Below are positions 1 through 7,970 of a stretch of DNA of 11,343 nucleotides, piece after piece; the stretch's first letter is position 1; every line of letters begins with the position of its first letter. The DNA is from Sulfidibacterium sp964549335. Lineage in GTDB: Bacteria; Bacteroidota; Bacteroidia; Bacteroidales; F082. The position numbers were made by a program, and so were the translations under genes. Below the pieces are notes generated by a model, which saw only the letters and a list, made by a program, of their open reading frames with translations, had not been told where the DNA came from and did not search any database. The DNA is taken from positions 1-11,343 of the forward strand of contig CAZJUQ010000018.1 in NCBI GenBank assembly GCA_964549335.1, read 5' to 3'.

Positions 1-23
1 GTATATCAAGGCCGGTTAGGGAA

Positions 24-2936
24 TTATTTGAATACTACAATCTTTTTAACCTTCACGGTATTTCTGTTTTTCAACATAACCGTGTACACTCCGGCTTTGA
101 GCAATGAAATATCCAAAGTTATACCGTTTTGGTGTATATCCACGGTCCTGTTCAAAACCACATTGCCCATACCGTTCAATATCTTTAAGTTATCAAACGC
201 CATATTATTATCCCACGAAACCGTAAGCCTGTAAACAGCGGGATTGGGGAAGACATTTATGTTACAATTTTGATTTTTAACATCTCCCGTACCGGTATAT
301 CTATCAACAAAAAAGTTATCGACAAAAACAGGGTTTCCGTACATACTATATGTTTCAAAGGCTATTTTCACATTACTCAACCCCGTCCAGGGCGACAGAT
401 CTATTGTATTGCAGGCACTACCCCAGCCCAAGCCGCACCAATCGGATGCAACGGAGGGAACAAAATCGTAATTTGTAGGCTGATGTGTGGCAAAATTACC
501 GTTACCGTTTTCACCTCCTTCGAAAACTCTGGTCCATGTAATCCCGCAATCGGGCGACACCATTACTATCAGCGAATCGGAAACTCCGGCATTTCGTTGT
601 GCAAAGGCGTGTTGAAACTCCATGTATGCTTCGTTCATATTTTCCAAATTGAGAGGCGGCGAAATTAACCTGTCTTTTCTGCCTATTCCGAACACCTCCC
701 TGAAATTAACAGCCATTGCCGTATTGCCCGGTGAAGTTCCTCCCACGGTATAAGGCTCCCATGTTGCATCGTCATCGGGGTTCTCAACCGTCCAATGATT
801 TTCTGCAACCGGCTCTTCAAAAGTTTCGTGGAAAAAGGGCACATATCCGCCGGCTTGAATAAAACCTTCTTTGGTAACCGACGATTGTCCGTTTAGGTTC
901 CATGCCGTCAGAGTAACCGAATACAAACCTGCATCGTTGAACACCACCTTGGGATTTTCGGAATTTTCGTTTGTGCCGTTTACAAAAGTAACCGAAGCGG
1001 GTTCAAATTGCCATTGCCATTGATGAGGCATATAGAGTGTGGAGTCGAAAAAAGAGACCGTATCACCCGTACAAACAAAAAACTTGTCGGACGAAAAATA
1101 GACCTCGGGCAAAATGGAGGAGCTAACGGTGATATATGCCGTTTTTATTGCCGTATCATCACCCAAAATGTTGGAAGCTATCAATTCGACATCGAAAACA
1201 CCTTCATCGGGATAGACTATTTTAGAAGGGTTTTGCTCCGTTGAATTTTCGGGCACACCTCCTACGAAAGTCCAGTTCCAGGAGGTGGGAACGCCAAGAG
1301 TCAAATCGGTAAAATTCACCGTATCGCCCGTAGGAACCACAATGTTATCAGCCGAAAAATCAGCCATGGGGGAAAACATGGGCTTCATAAATGCCCACCA
1401 CGTCCCCCATTTGTCTTGACCCTGGGGCAATTCGGCATATTCCTGAATGGTCCAAAAATCGTAATCGCTAACGGGGTCGACACATGTTGCCGAATAATCG
1501 CCCCAACGGTTACGATTGCCGCCGTATTTTTTGTTGTATGGAGCCAGACCATCTTTGTATTGATAAAAATCGCGGAAAAGGGTATCGAAGTTAGCTTTAT
1601 ACGAATAGCCCGCACTGGCATATTGGGTCGACGAAAAGATATCATGACCTATTAAAACATCTTCGTTTGCATTTACTGCTATTGTAGGGAAAGCAAAAGA
1701 AAAGAGGTTTGTAGTATCTTCGATGCGGCCGTAATCGAGAAGGGTACCGTCGCCGGCATCAAGGTTCCACCACTGTAAGGCACAACGCTGAGGATTGTCG
1801 GCAGGCAGAAACACATGATGAACCGCCCAAAGTTTACCGTTACGGTATATTACGTTCTCCATTCGTGAGTCAACCGAATTTATTTTAGCATTTGTTCCCA
1901 ACTGGGGGAGGAAGTCACCCTCGCCGCCATCCCACGTGTACGGTATCCCTATGGCACCTTGGTAAATAAACTGCGGGTTTTGCAAATCACCGGTAACAAT
2001 AAATTTCCGTATATATCCGTACCCCCCCGAATTGCCGTTGGCGGTAGATATCAGATAAATGTCATCGAAAAGGGAATCGTAGGTAATGGAAGGCACAATG
2101 GTAAATCCCAAATTTGTTGCGAAACGGGTATAGGGAACATTATCATCCCCGTTATAAGCAGCCTCTTTGTCGATAACAAACACCGTACTGTAAAAATCGC
2201 CGCCGAACATATTGCCGTTTACCACTATCCATCTTTTGTTAAAGCCTATGCTCGGATAGTCGAACCAGGTAATATTTTGCGGATCGGAGTCAATCCAGAA
2301 CATATGCCAATCGCCCAAAGGGTCTGAGGTGGCTGTAACCCCGATATAAATCCGCGAATCGTTACTGTTTGAAGAACTCGGGGTAACCATTATCCAGCGG
2401 TTTTCGTAAGGGTCGTATAATATTTTCGGGTCGAAAGTAGCAGCATTGTTGGGCATAGGCTCCCAAAAGTTGCTCAGTGAAGTGGTCATAAGATTATTCC
2501 CGTCCCTGTCCTGAATACGCACCTGGGTATTTAGGGTTACCATAAGGTTGTTTATGCCGGCAACACCGTTTACATCGGGAGGAATGGAGTGTCCGTTATC
2601 ATAAAGAGCCTGAAAGGTGGTGTCGGGGGCGGGTGAAACCTCACGGTTTGCACCGATTAAACTGCGTTTCATCATATCCGCCGGTGCTTTGTATATTATT
2701 TCGGAAGAAGATATTTCTCCGAAATGCGGTTGTTCTTCCCACTCTTCGTTGGGAACTTTCATTTCAGGGATTTCACTTTTTACCTCGGGATGTCTTTTCC
2801 CTATTTCTTTCATGTTTACCGTAGCCTCTTTTACGGCAAATCCTTTTTCACCTTTGATATTCTTTACTTGCGAAAAGAGACCGGGATTTGTCAACAAAAA
2901 TATAAGGACCAAAAGTCCGCTTGCTTTTTTTATCAT
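24..2936 (-). CDS. Secreted PKD-domain protein with T9SS sorting domain
   Basis: Predicted exported cell-surface or released protein of 970 residues; no enzymatic role can be assigned. A Sec signal peptide occupies residues 1-23 (KK, hydrophobic core, then FSQ). Residues about 105-515 form a large domain with the motifs IPPDVNGVAG (118-127), FDPKILYDPYENRW (168-181) and TSDPLGDW (203-210). This pattern recurs in an unnamed family of secreted bacterial proteins (PPDtNG...GDPivlYD...RW...tsDP), probably beta-propeller-like; that fold is inference. Two PKD domains follow (about 524-605 and 611-695), then a choice-of-anchor-J/MAM-like domain (about 702-878) and a T9SS type A sorting domain (about 893-970, with VFPNPA and a basic terminal KVKKIVVFK). 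The ATG lies 2 bases after the stop of the upstream 1221-residue gene, so the two are almost certainly co-transcribed and translationally coupled. No Shine-Dalgarno sequence is visible. The C-terminal half matches that of the upstream gene in domain order and many residues. Only 23 bases downstream are in the window. Confidence 0.95.
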   Translation of the reverse strand: MIKKASGLLVLIFLLTNPGLFSQVKNIKGEKGFAVKEATVNMKEIGKRHPEVKSEIPEMKVPNEEWEEQPHFGEISSSEIIYKAPADMMKRSLIGANREVSPAPDTTFQALYDNGHSIPPDVNGVAGINNLMVTLNTQVRIQDRDGNNLMTTSLSNFWEPMPNNAATFDPKILYDPYENRWIMVTPSSSNSNDSRIYIGVTATSDPLGDWHMFWIDSDPQNITWFDYPSIGFNKRWIVVNGNMFGGDFYSTVFVIDKEAAYNGDDNVPYTRFATNLGFTIVPSITYDSLFDDIYLISTANGNSGGYGYIRKFIVTGDLQNPQFIYQGAIGIPYTWDGGEGDFLPQLGTNAKINSVDSRMENVIYRNGKLWAVHHVFLPADNPQRCALQWWNLDAGDGTLLDYGRIEDTTNLFSFAFPTIAVNANEDVLIGHDIFSSTQYASAGYSYKANFDTLFRDFYQYKDGLAPYNKKYGGNRNRWGDYSATCVDPVSDYDFWTIQEYAELPQGQDKWGTWWAFMKPMFSPMADFSADNIVVPTGDTVNFTDLTLGVPTSWNWTFVGGVPENSTEQNPSKIVYPDEGVFDVELIASNILGDDTAIKTAYITVSSSILPEVYFSSDKFFVCTGDTVSFFDSTLYMPHQWQWQFEPASVTFVNGTNENSENPKVVFNDAGLYSVTLTAWNLNGQSSVTKEGFIQAGGYVPFFHETFEEPVAENHWTVENPDDDATWEPYTVGGTSPGNTAMAVNFREVFGIGRKDRLISPPLNLENMNEAYMEFQHAFAQRNAGVSDSLIVMVSPDCGITWTRVFEGGENGNGNFATHQPTNYDFVPSVASDWCGLGWGSACNTIDLSPWTGLSNVKIAFETYSMYGNPVFVDNFFVDRYTGTGDVKNQNCNINVFPNPAVYRLTVSWDNNMAFDNLKILNGMGNVVLNRTVDIHQNGITLDISLLKAGVYTVMLKNRNTVKVKKIVVFK

Positions 2937-2938
2937 AT

Positions 2939-5900
2939 CTATTTTACTATCAATTTTTTAGTATTTACCGAATTTTCCGAAACGACCGTAACGAAATAGA
3001 GCCCCGGGGAAAGCCTGCTCAAGTCAATATTGTTTTTACCGCTAACAATATTTTGTTTTAGCATCTCTTTGTTTTCCATATTAACAATTACGGCGACGGC
3101 ATTTTTTACGTTATTATACAATACCAACGAAACGTTTTTGCGTGCCGGATTCGGGAAAAGGCTAAAGCCTTGCTTTTGGAAAGATATTTTCCCGATACCT
3201 ACTGCGTTACTTACTTCAACATTATCGATATAGAGATTATTTCCGTATTGGTTAAACGATTCGAAAGCTATCTTTATATCCGATTGGTTAGCCCAGTTAC
3301 TCAAATCTATTACCGGACATCCGGCGCCATAACCTATACCGCACCAGTCGGCTGCCTCTTGCGGGGCAAACGACATTGTGGTGGGTTCTGAGGTTTCGAA
3401 AATACCGTTACCGTCAGGACCGTTTGCATAAACCCTTGTCCATGTTTCGCCGCAATCATCGGATATTTTCACTATCAAAGAGTCTTTTTGGTTATACCTT
3501 TGAGCATATGCGTAGTCGAAAGTCATAAAAACGTTATCATATCCTTGAAAATTCAACAGGGGCGAAATCAAGAGATCACGAGCCCCCATAATGGTATAGT
3601 TATAAAAATTCATGTAAGCCGCATTTGTGGTTCCCGTTTTCCCTTGTGTTTCTATCAACTCCCATGTGGTTATTCCCTGATTGTTTTCCACCGTCCAACC
3701 TGCGGAGGCAAAAGAGGGAGATTCAAAATCTTCTTTGAAAGGCAAAAAGCTTCCCCCGGTAAAGATATAGTTATTCTTTAATGCCGTACGCTGTCCTGCA
3801 TTATTAGAGGCTCTCAATGTAACGGTATAAGAACCTGAATTGTTAAATATCACAACGGGATTTTGAGAGTTTTTATCGGTACCGTCGGCATACGTCACCG
3901 TATTGGGGATAAAATTCCACACCCACGATGTGGGACAACGGGAACTTTTATCGTAAAAATAGACCTTACTGTTTGAGCAAGCAACCGTATCGGAGGCACA
4001 AAAATCCACCAACGGTTTCATGGTATCGCTAACGGTAATATATCCTGCAACAAAAGCGGTATCGCCACCCAAAGGATTAGAAACAGCAAGGGTAACGGCA
4101 TAAACCCCCGGAGTGGAATAGAGTATGCCTTGGGGGTTTTTTACGGATGACGAGGAGGGGATTGCCCCTTCAAAAGTCCATTGCCATGAGTGCGGAACAC
4201 CCGAACTTTTGTCGTAAAAGTCAATGGCGCACCCTGTAGGTATCATGGTATCGGAAGCGGCAAACGCAGCATTCAAATTTCCGTACCAAGCCGGTGACGA
4301 CCACAAACCACGTCCGTAAGTCGAAGCGCGTACCAAATCGCCGGCAGAACCCGAGGAATCGTAAAACACCTCTATTTCGGTAACATTGGCGCTAACAGGA
4401 AAACCATTGGAAAAAGAAACCCAGCTTGTCATATTTGCATTCCGGTAATATATTCCGGCATCGGTTCCAACATATAAACCCTCGTTATCGTTTTTATAAA
4501 ACTCTATTGTGTTCTTGCTTGCCGCCGGAAGGTTCGATGTTATATTTTGCCATGTTTCCCCTTTGTCTATCGACTTGTAAACATCGTAATTCAATGTGAT
4601 GTATAACACATTTTCATCAAACGGGTTTGTTTCGATATCGGAAGGTGTACCGTCGGCGGGCACCTGTATCCTTAGCCATTGAGGGTCGTTGTCCCTTATG
4701 TTATCGGAGCGGAACATTTTTCCGTCCCACCTTGCCAGGTACAAGATATCGGGATTTGCCCCGCTTTGTTCCAATAATCTTATATTTTCGTCGTTGATAC
4801 CGCCGAGGTTGTCACTTATTTTTTGCCAAACCACATTTCCCGATTGTATGTTATTTGACCGCCAAACATTTTTCATTCCCACATACATTGTTTGGGGGTC
4901 GGTGACATCGAGAATAAACGGAGTAACCCATGCTCCCGACTCGCTAATACCCGACGAAATACCCACTCTGCTGTAATTGTTAAATATTCTTGTAATACCT
5001 GCTCCGTTGTAATATTCGCCGTAAGCAAAGAGGCTGTTTTGAAAATCGTAAACACAATCCATGCCGTCGCCCCCCATAACCGTCAAAAATGTGGAATCGC
5101 CAAGAAAGGTAGCGGTACCGTTATCCTGGTAACCGTTAATAACCTTGTCGGCATCGGTAGCCGATTGACCTATTTTATAGATTTGAGATATTGCTATTCC
5201 GCTGGTTATATCCGTCCAAGCGTATCCCGACCCGTCGGGCGAATAGTAAATACCCCCGTCGTTTCCTGCATACAAATATCCGTTAAGCGGGGAAAATTCC
5301 AATACATGACAGTCTGCATGCACGGCAGGCACGCCGCAATTGCCAACCCAATGCGAGGATATTGTCCACGTTACTCCGCCGTTTACCGACCTGAACACGT
5401 TAACGCCTCCCACAAAAAGGATGTTGGCATTGTCGGGATCAACGGCGACATCCAAGTCGTACCAACCTTGTCCGCCGTTACCTCCCGTACAATCGTAACC
5501 CAGGATATTAGGGCTGTCGGACTGAAGTGTAAAAGTAAGCCCTGCATCGGTAGATTTATATGTTCCGGCATAAACGCTATTTTTGGAAGTAACGAAATAA
5601 ACTACAGCGGGGTCGGCAGGAGTAACTCCTATAACACCGCGCGATGCCGAGCCTATTCCATCGGTTATCCTCACAAAGGAGTCTCCCGTGTCTGTTGACC
5701 TGTAGAATTTTCCTCCCGCCGAGGCAAAAACGACAGAGGGGTCGCCGGTATTAAAAACCACCTCTTTAAAATTTCCGTTTTTCGACTCTGTCCAGTTGGC
5801 ACCACCGTCAACGGTCTTGAAAATACCAGACGAAGTTGCCGCAATAAGAATATTGTTATTTGAGGGATGCATAATAATTCGGCCAACCGTCACGTCGCCC

Positions 5901-6604
5901 ATACCCTCTTTGGCAAACTGCCACGATGCACCGCCGTCGGTACTTTTCATTACTCCCATACCTTCGGCATTGTCCGCATCCCTGTCGCCCGTGCCCATGT
6001 AAATAACGTCGGGGTTGGTATAATCCACTACTATTGAAGAGACTCCGAGCGTGGGCAAGTTGTCGGTATTGCTGTTCCAAGTTTGACCACCGTCGGTGGT
6101 TTTCCACAGTCCGCCCGCCGGCGCACCGATGTATATAACAGAGGGGTCGGAAGGATGAAAAGCTATTGCATTAATTCTTCCGTTTCCGTTAGGTTGACCG
6201 GTACCACCGTTTACAGGCTTATTTACCGGTCCCAAATTTGTCCAATCCCCTTCGTAAGAGTTGTCGGCGGAATTTTTTCTTTTGAAATCGAACCATGCTT
6301 CAAAGGCTTCGCTTGCAGGACGTCTCATTCCTTTCTCATCGACACGATCGACCCAAAAATACTCCCAACGTTTAAAAGGTTTATAACCCGAACTCCTGCC
6401 TATTTCACGGTTTTCCCAATACTTGTTAAATGCACGTACCGTTTCGTAAAAACTTATTCCGGGATTTTGCATCATCTCTATCCAGTAGGGATAATCGGCG
6501 GTATCGTACGATATTCTGTTTTTAGAACCGGAATTCTGCGCTCCGGCTGATAAAACAAGAAAAACCGGCACTATAAAAAGCGTAATATATTTACTCGTAT
6601 TCAT
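2939..6604 (-). CDS. Secreted Asp-box (VPS10/sortilin-like) propeller protein, PKD domains, T9SS
   Basis: Predicted exported protein of 1221 residues. The signal peptide is residues 1-23 (ending SAGAQ). Residues about 33-112 form a charged aromatic region with YKPFKRWEYFWVDRV (74-88), seen ahead of propellers in related Bacteroidota proteins but unnamed. Residues about 117-770 are beta-propeller(s) rich in Asp-box/BNR repeats: KTTDGGQTW (168), KSTDGGASW (220), KTVDGGANW (263), RSTDTGDSF (302), KSTDAGLTF (350), RSVNGGVTW (405) and KSIDKGETW (677). GYQDNGT (491-497) and the closing YGRGLW (763-768) are typical of the VPS10/GH74-like group. Two PKD domains (about 777-858 and 866-950), a choice-of-anchor-J-like domain (about 955-1133) and a T9SS sorting domain (about 1147-1221, LFPNPA) follow. 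Such propellers occur in sialidases, xyloglucanases and adhesins; no catalytic set was identified, so binding or adhesion is as likely as hydrolysis. It is the first gene of a two-gene unit. The ATG has no Shine-Dalgarno sequence and follows an A/T-rich leader. Confidence 0.95.
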   Translation of the reverse strand: MNTSKYITLFIVPVFLVLSAGAQNSGSKNRISYDTADYPYWIEMMQNPGISFYETVRAFNKYWENREIGRSSGYKPFKRWEYFWVDRVDEKGMRRPASEAFEAWFDFKRKNSADNSYEGDWTNLGPVNKPVNGGTGQPNGNGRINAIAFHPSDPSVIYIGAPAGGLWKTTDGGQTWNSNTDNLPTLGVSSIVVDYTNPDVIYMGTGDRDADNAEGMGVMKSTDGGASWQFAKEGMGDVTVGRIIMHPSNNNILIAATSSGIFKTVDGGANWTESKNGNFKEVVFNTGDPSVVFASAGGKFYRSTDTGDSFVRITDGIGSASRGVIGVTPADPAVVYFVTSKNSVYAGTYKSTDAGLTFTLQSDSPNILGYDCTGGNGGQGWYDLDVAVDPDNANILFVGGVNVFRSVNGGVTWTISSHWVGNCGVPAVHADCHVLEFSPLNGYLYAGNDGGIYYSPDGSGYAWTDITSGIAISQIYKIGQSATDADKVINGYQDNGTATFLGDSTFLTVMGGDGMDCVYDFQNSLFAYGEYYNGAGITRIFNNYSRVGISSGISESGAWVTPFILDVTDPQTMYVGMKNVWRSNNIQSGNVVWQKISDNLGGINDENIRLLEQSGANPDILYLARWDGKMFRSDNIRDNDPQWLRIQVPADGTPSDIETNPFDENVLYITLNYDVYKSIDKGETWQNITSNLPAASKNTIEFYKNDNEGLYVGTDAGIYYRNANMTSWVSFSNGFPVSANVTEIEVFYDSSGSAGDLVRASTYGRGLWSSPAWYGNLNAAFAASDTMIPTGCAIDFYDKSSGVPHSWQWTFEGAIPSSSSVKNPQGILYSTPGVYAVTLAVSNPLGGDTAFVAGYITVSDTMKPLVDFCASDTVACSNSKVYFYDKSSRCPTSWVWNFIPNTVTYADGTDKNSQNPVVIFNNSGSYTVTLRASNNAGQRTALKNNYIFTGGSFLPFKEDFESPSFASAGWTVENNQGITTWELIETQGKTGTTNAAYMNFYNYTIMGARDLLISPLLNFQGYDNVFMTFDYAYAQRYNQKDSLIVKISDDCGETWTRVYANGPDGNGIFETSEPTTMSFAPQEAADWCGIGYGAGCPVIDLSNWANQSDIKIAFESFNQYGNNLYIDNVEVSNAVGIGKISFQKQGFSLFPNPARKNVSLVLYNNVKNAVAVIVNMENKEMLKQNIVSGKNNIDLSRLSPGLYFVTVVSENSVNTKKLIVK

Positions 6605-6773
6605 AATAAAGTTAATTTAATAGCATTAAAACATATAAAAAAAAACAGTATCTTTCAAAATGGAAATTTGCCGTATGTAAAAGGCATACTTACAAGAATT
6701 TAAGCCCCCTCCCGTTTTAATTGCTCTAATTGACAAATCAAACCAAACCGTAATGTTAGTGTAAAAGAACTGC

Positions 6774-6813
6774 ATTATTAACCAGGATAAAAAGTTATTT
6801 TATCCTTAATAAT
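6774..6813 (-). terminator. Bulged hairpin, possible terminator or 5' leader structure
   Basis: A perfect 9-bp inverted repeat, AGGATAAAA at 6784-6792 and TTTTATCCT at 6798-6806, is separated by a 5-base loop. A second arm, ATTATTA at 6774-6780 and TAATAAT at 6807-6813, extends it to 16 bp with a 3-base bulge at 6781-6783. It lies 83 bases beyond the stop of the LDH2-family gene and could end that transcript, but there is no clean T-run after it on the minus strand. It also lies immediately inside the transcript expected from the TATCTTTG element at 6824-6831, so it could instead be a leader structure of the secreted-protein operon. The inverted repeat is seen directly; either role is inference. 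Confidence 0.45.
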
Positions 6814-6823
6814 TAATTGACCA

Positions 6824-6831
6824 CAAAGATA
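6824..6831 (-). promoter_or_regulatory. Bacteroidota-type -7 promoter element (TATCTTTG)
   Basis: Read on the minus strand this is TATCTTTG, an exact match to the Bacteroidota -7 consensus TAnnTTTG. It lies between the LDH2-family stop (6897) and the ATG of the 1221-residue secreted protein (6604), pointing toward the latter. A TTG/TTTG -33 box at the usual 17-23 base spacing is not evident. Use of this promoter would give a 5' leader of roughly 210 bases. A short inverted repeat (TATGC, 8 bases, GCATA, 6830-6847) overlaps its upstream edge and could be incidental. No other TAnnTTTG pointing this way was found between 6605 and 6896. Confidence 0.5.
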
Positions 6832-6896
6832 TGCTTTTTGTTGCATAAGAAAGCCTGTAAAGGAAAATTGACAGAAGAGAGGGTCTTGTTATCCGT

Positions 6897-7967
6897 TCAA
6901 ATCTCCAAATGGAATTCACGGGCAATTTTTCTCATACTTGTTAATGTTTTTTCATTGATTTCTATCCCGTTTATTCTATTCGATTTTTCGTACCGGCGTT
7001 CAGGTTCGCCGGGGATAATAACATTGTCGAAACCGTCGATTACAGGAGCATTTTTAAATGTTTTAATCCAGTTGTCCATCTCATTTTTGAATTCCCCGGC
7101 GGTTTGAAAAGCATCAATACGTATGGCGCCGAAAAAATGACCAATTCCTTTGTCTTGGTTTGCGGTTTTGTTTTTCACATAACCGAGAGTAGGAACAACC
7201 GTAGGACCGAAATTTGCTCCCGGTAAAACAGCCGAAAGAATATCCACAATTGCCGTCAGGCAAAATCCTTTGTGTCCTCCCGTTTCCACATTGCCGCCAA
7301 GCGTACGCAAAGCACCACCTTTTTGCAAAACTGCGGGGTCACGTGTAACATTGCCCTCGCTGTCCTGAACCACACCTCCGGGAGCTTTTTCTCCTTTCAT
7401 GGCGTAAACATCCAATTTACCCCTCGACACCGGCGATGTGGCGAAATCGGCTACAAAAGGCGGCTCTTTGCCGGCGGGAACAGCAACGGCAATCGGATTT
7501 GTACCTAACATGCCCTCTTTTGCAAAAGTGGGTGCCACCAAAGGGTTGGCATTTGTGGTTGCAATTCCTATCATATCCTCCTCAAGAGCCATCATGGCAT
7601 AGTATCCGGCAATACCGAAATGATAAGAGTTTCGCACCGCAACCCAACCCGTTCCGGCGGTTTTAGCCTTTTCAATAGCAATCTTCATGGCTTTGGGAGC
7701 GGTAACCAACCCGAAACCTTTTCCGCCGTCTATCAGTGCCGTGGAAGGTGTTTGATGCACAATTCTGAAGTTAGGGTTTACGGTAATCCTCTTTGTTTTC
7801 CAAAGCGTTACGTATTCGGGCAAACGCATTAATCCGTGTGTGGAAATATTGCGCAATTCGGCACGCATTAAAATATCGGCAGCCTGAAGCGCATCATCTT
7901 CATGCAAACCCATTTTCAGAAAAACCTCAAAGGTAAACCGCAATAATCTGTCGTATGTGTATTTCAC
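6897..7967 (-). CDS. LDH2/malate-lactate dehydrogenase family oxidoreductase
   Basis: Predicted cytosolic NAD(P)-dependent 2-hydroxyacid dehydrogenase of the malate/L-lactate dehydrogenase-like family (PF02615), which includes ureidoglycolate dehydrogenase AllD, diketogulonate reductase and sulfolactate dehydrogenases. The 356 residues match the usual family length of about 330-360. The family's active-site region STHGLMRLPEY (42-52, with His44, Arg48 and Tyr52) and the catalytic histidine in NSYHFG (His116) are present at the same numbering as in AllD. A conserved LGTNPIAVAVP stretch, DFATSP, GHFFGAIRID and a C-terminal IIPGEPE also fit the family. The exact substrate cannot be told from the sequence. 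The start is GTG at 7965-7967, 3 bases after the stop of the upstream mutase gene; the N-terminus then aligns well with the family, so this start is preferred. The spacing implies one operon with translational coupling. No key residue appears to be missing. Confidence 0.93.
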   Translation of the reverse strand: MKYTYDRLLRFTFEVFLKMGLHEDDALQAADILMRAELRNISTHGLMRLPEYVTLWKTKRITVNPNFRIVHQTPSTALIDGGKGFGLVTAPKAMKIAIEKAKTAGTGWVAVRNSYHFGIAGYYAMMALEEDMIGIATTNANPLVAPTFAKEGMLGTNPIAVAVPAGKEPPFVADFATSPVSRGKLDVYAMKGEKAPGGVVQDSEGNVTRDPAVLQKGGALRTLGGNVETGGHKGFCLTAIVDILSAVLPGANFGPTVVPTLGYVKNKTANQDKGIGHFFGAIRIDAFQTAGEFKNEMDNWIKTFKNAPVIDGFDNVIIPGEPERRYEKSNRINGIEINEKTLTSMRKIAREFHLEI

Positions 7968-7970
7968 AAG

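Noticed and set aside
4892..5698. A 268-residue plus-strand open frame
   Set aside because: It lies wholly antisense to the Asp-box propeller gene, has no recognisable domain, and its composition is what the strong codon bias of the minus-strand gene would produce.
6083..6550. A 155-residue plus-strand frame opposite the N-terminus of the secreted propeller protein
   Set aside because: It is antisense to the signal-peptide and propeller coding region and shows no family features.
6665..6697. Short inverted repeat GTATG/CATAC in the leader of the secreted-protein operon
   Set aside because: The stem is only 5 bp with a 7-base loop and no T-run; it is too weak to call a terminator or regulatory element.
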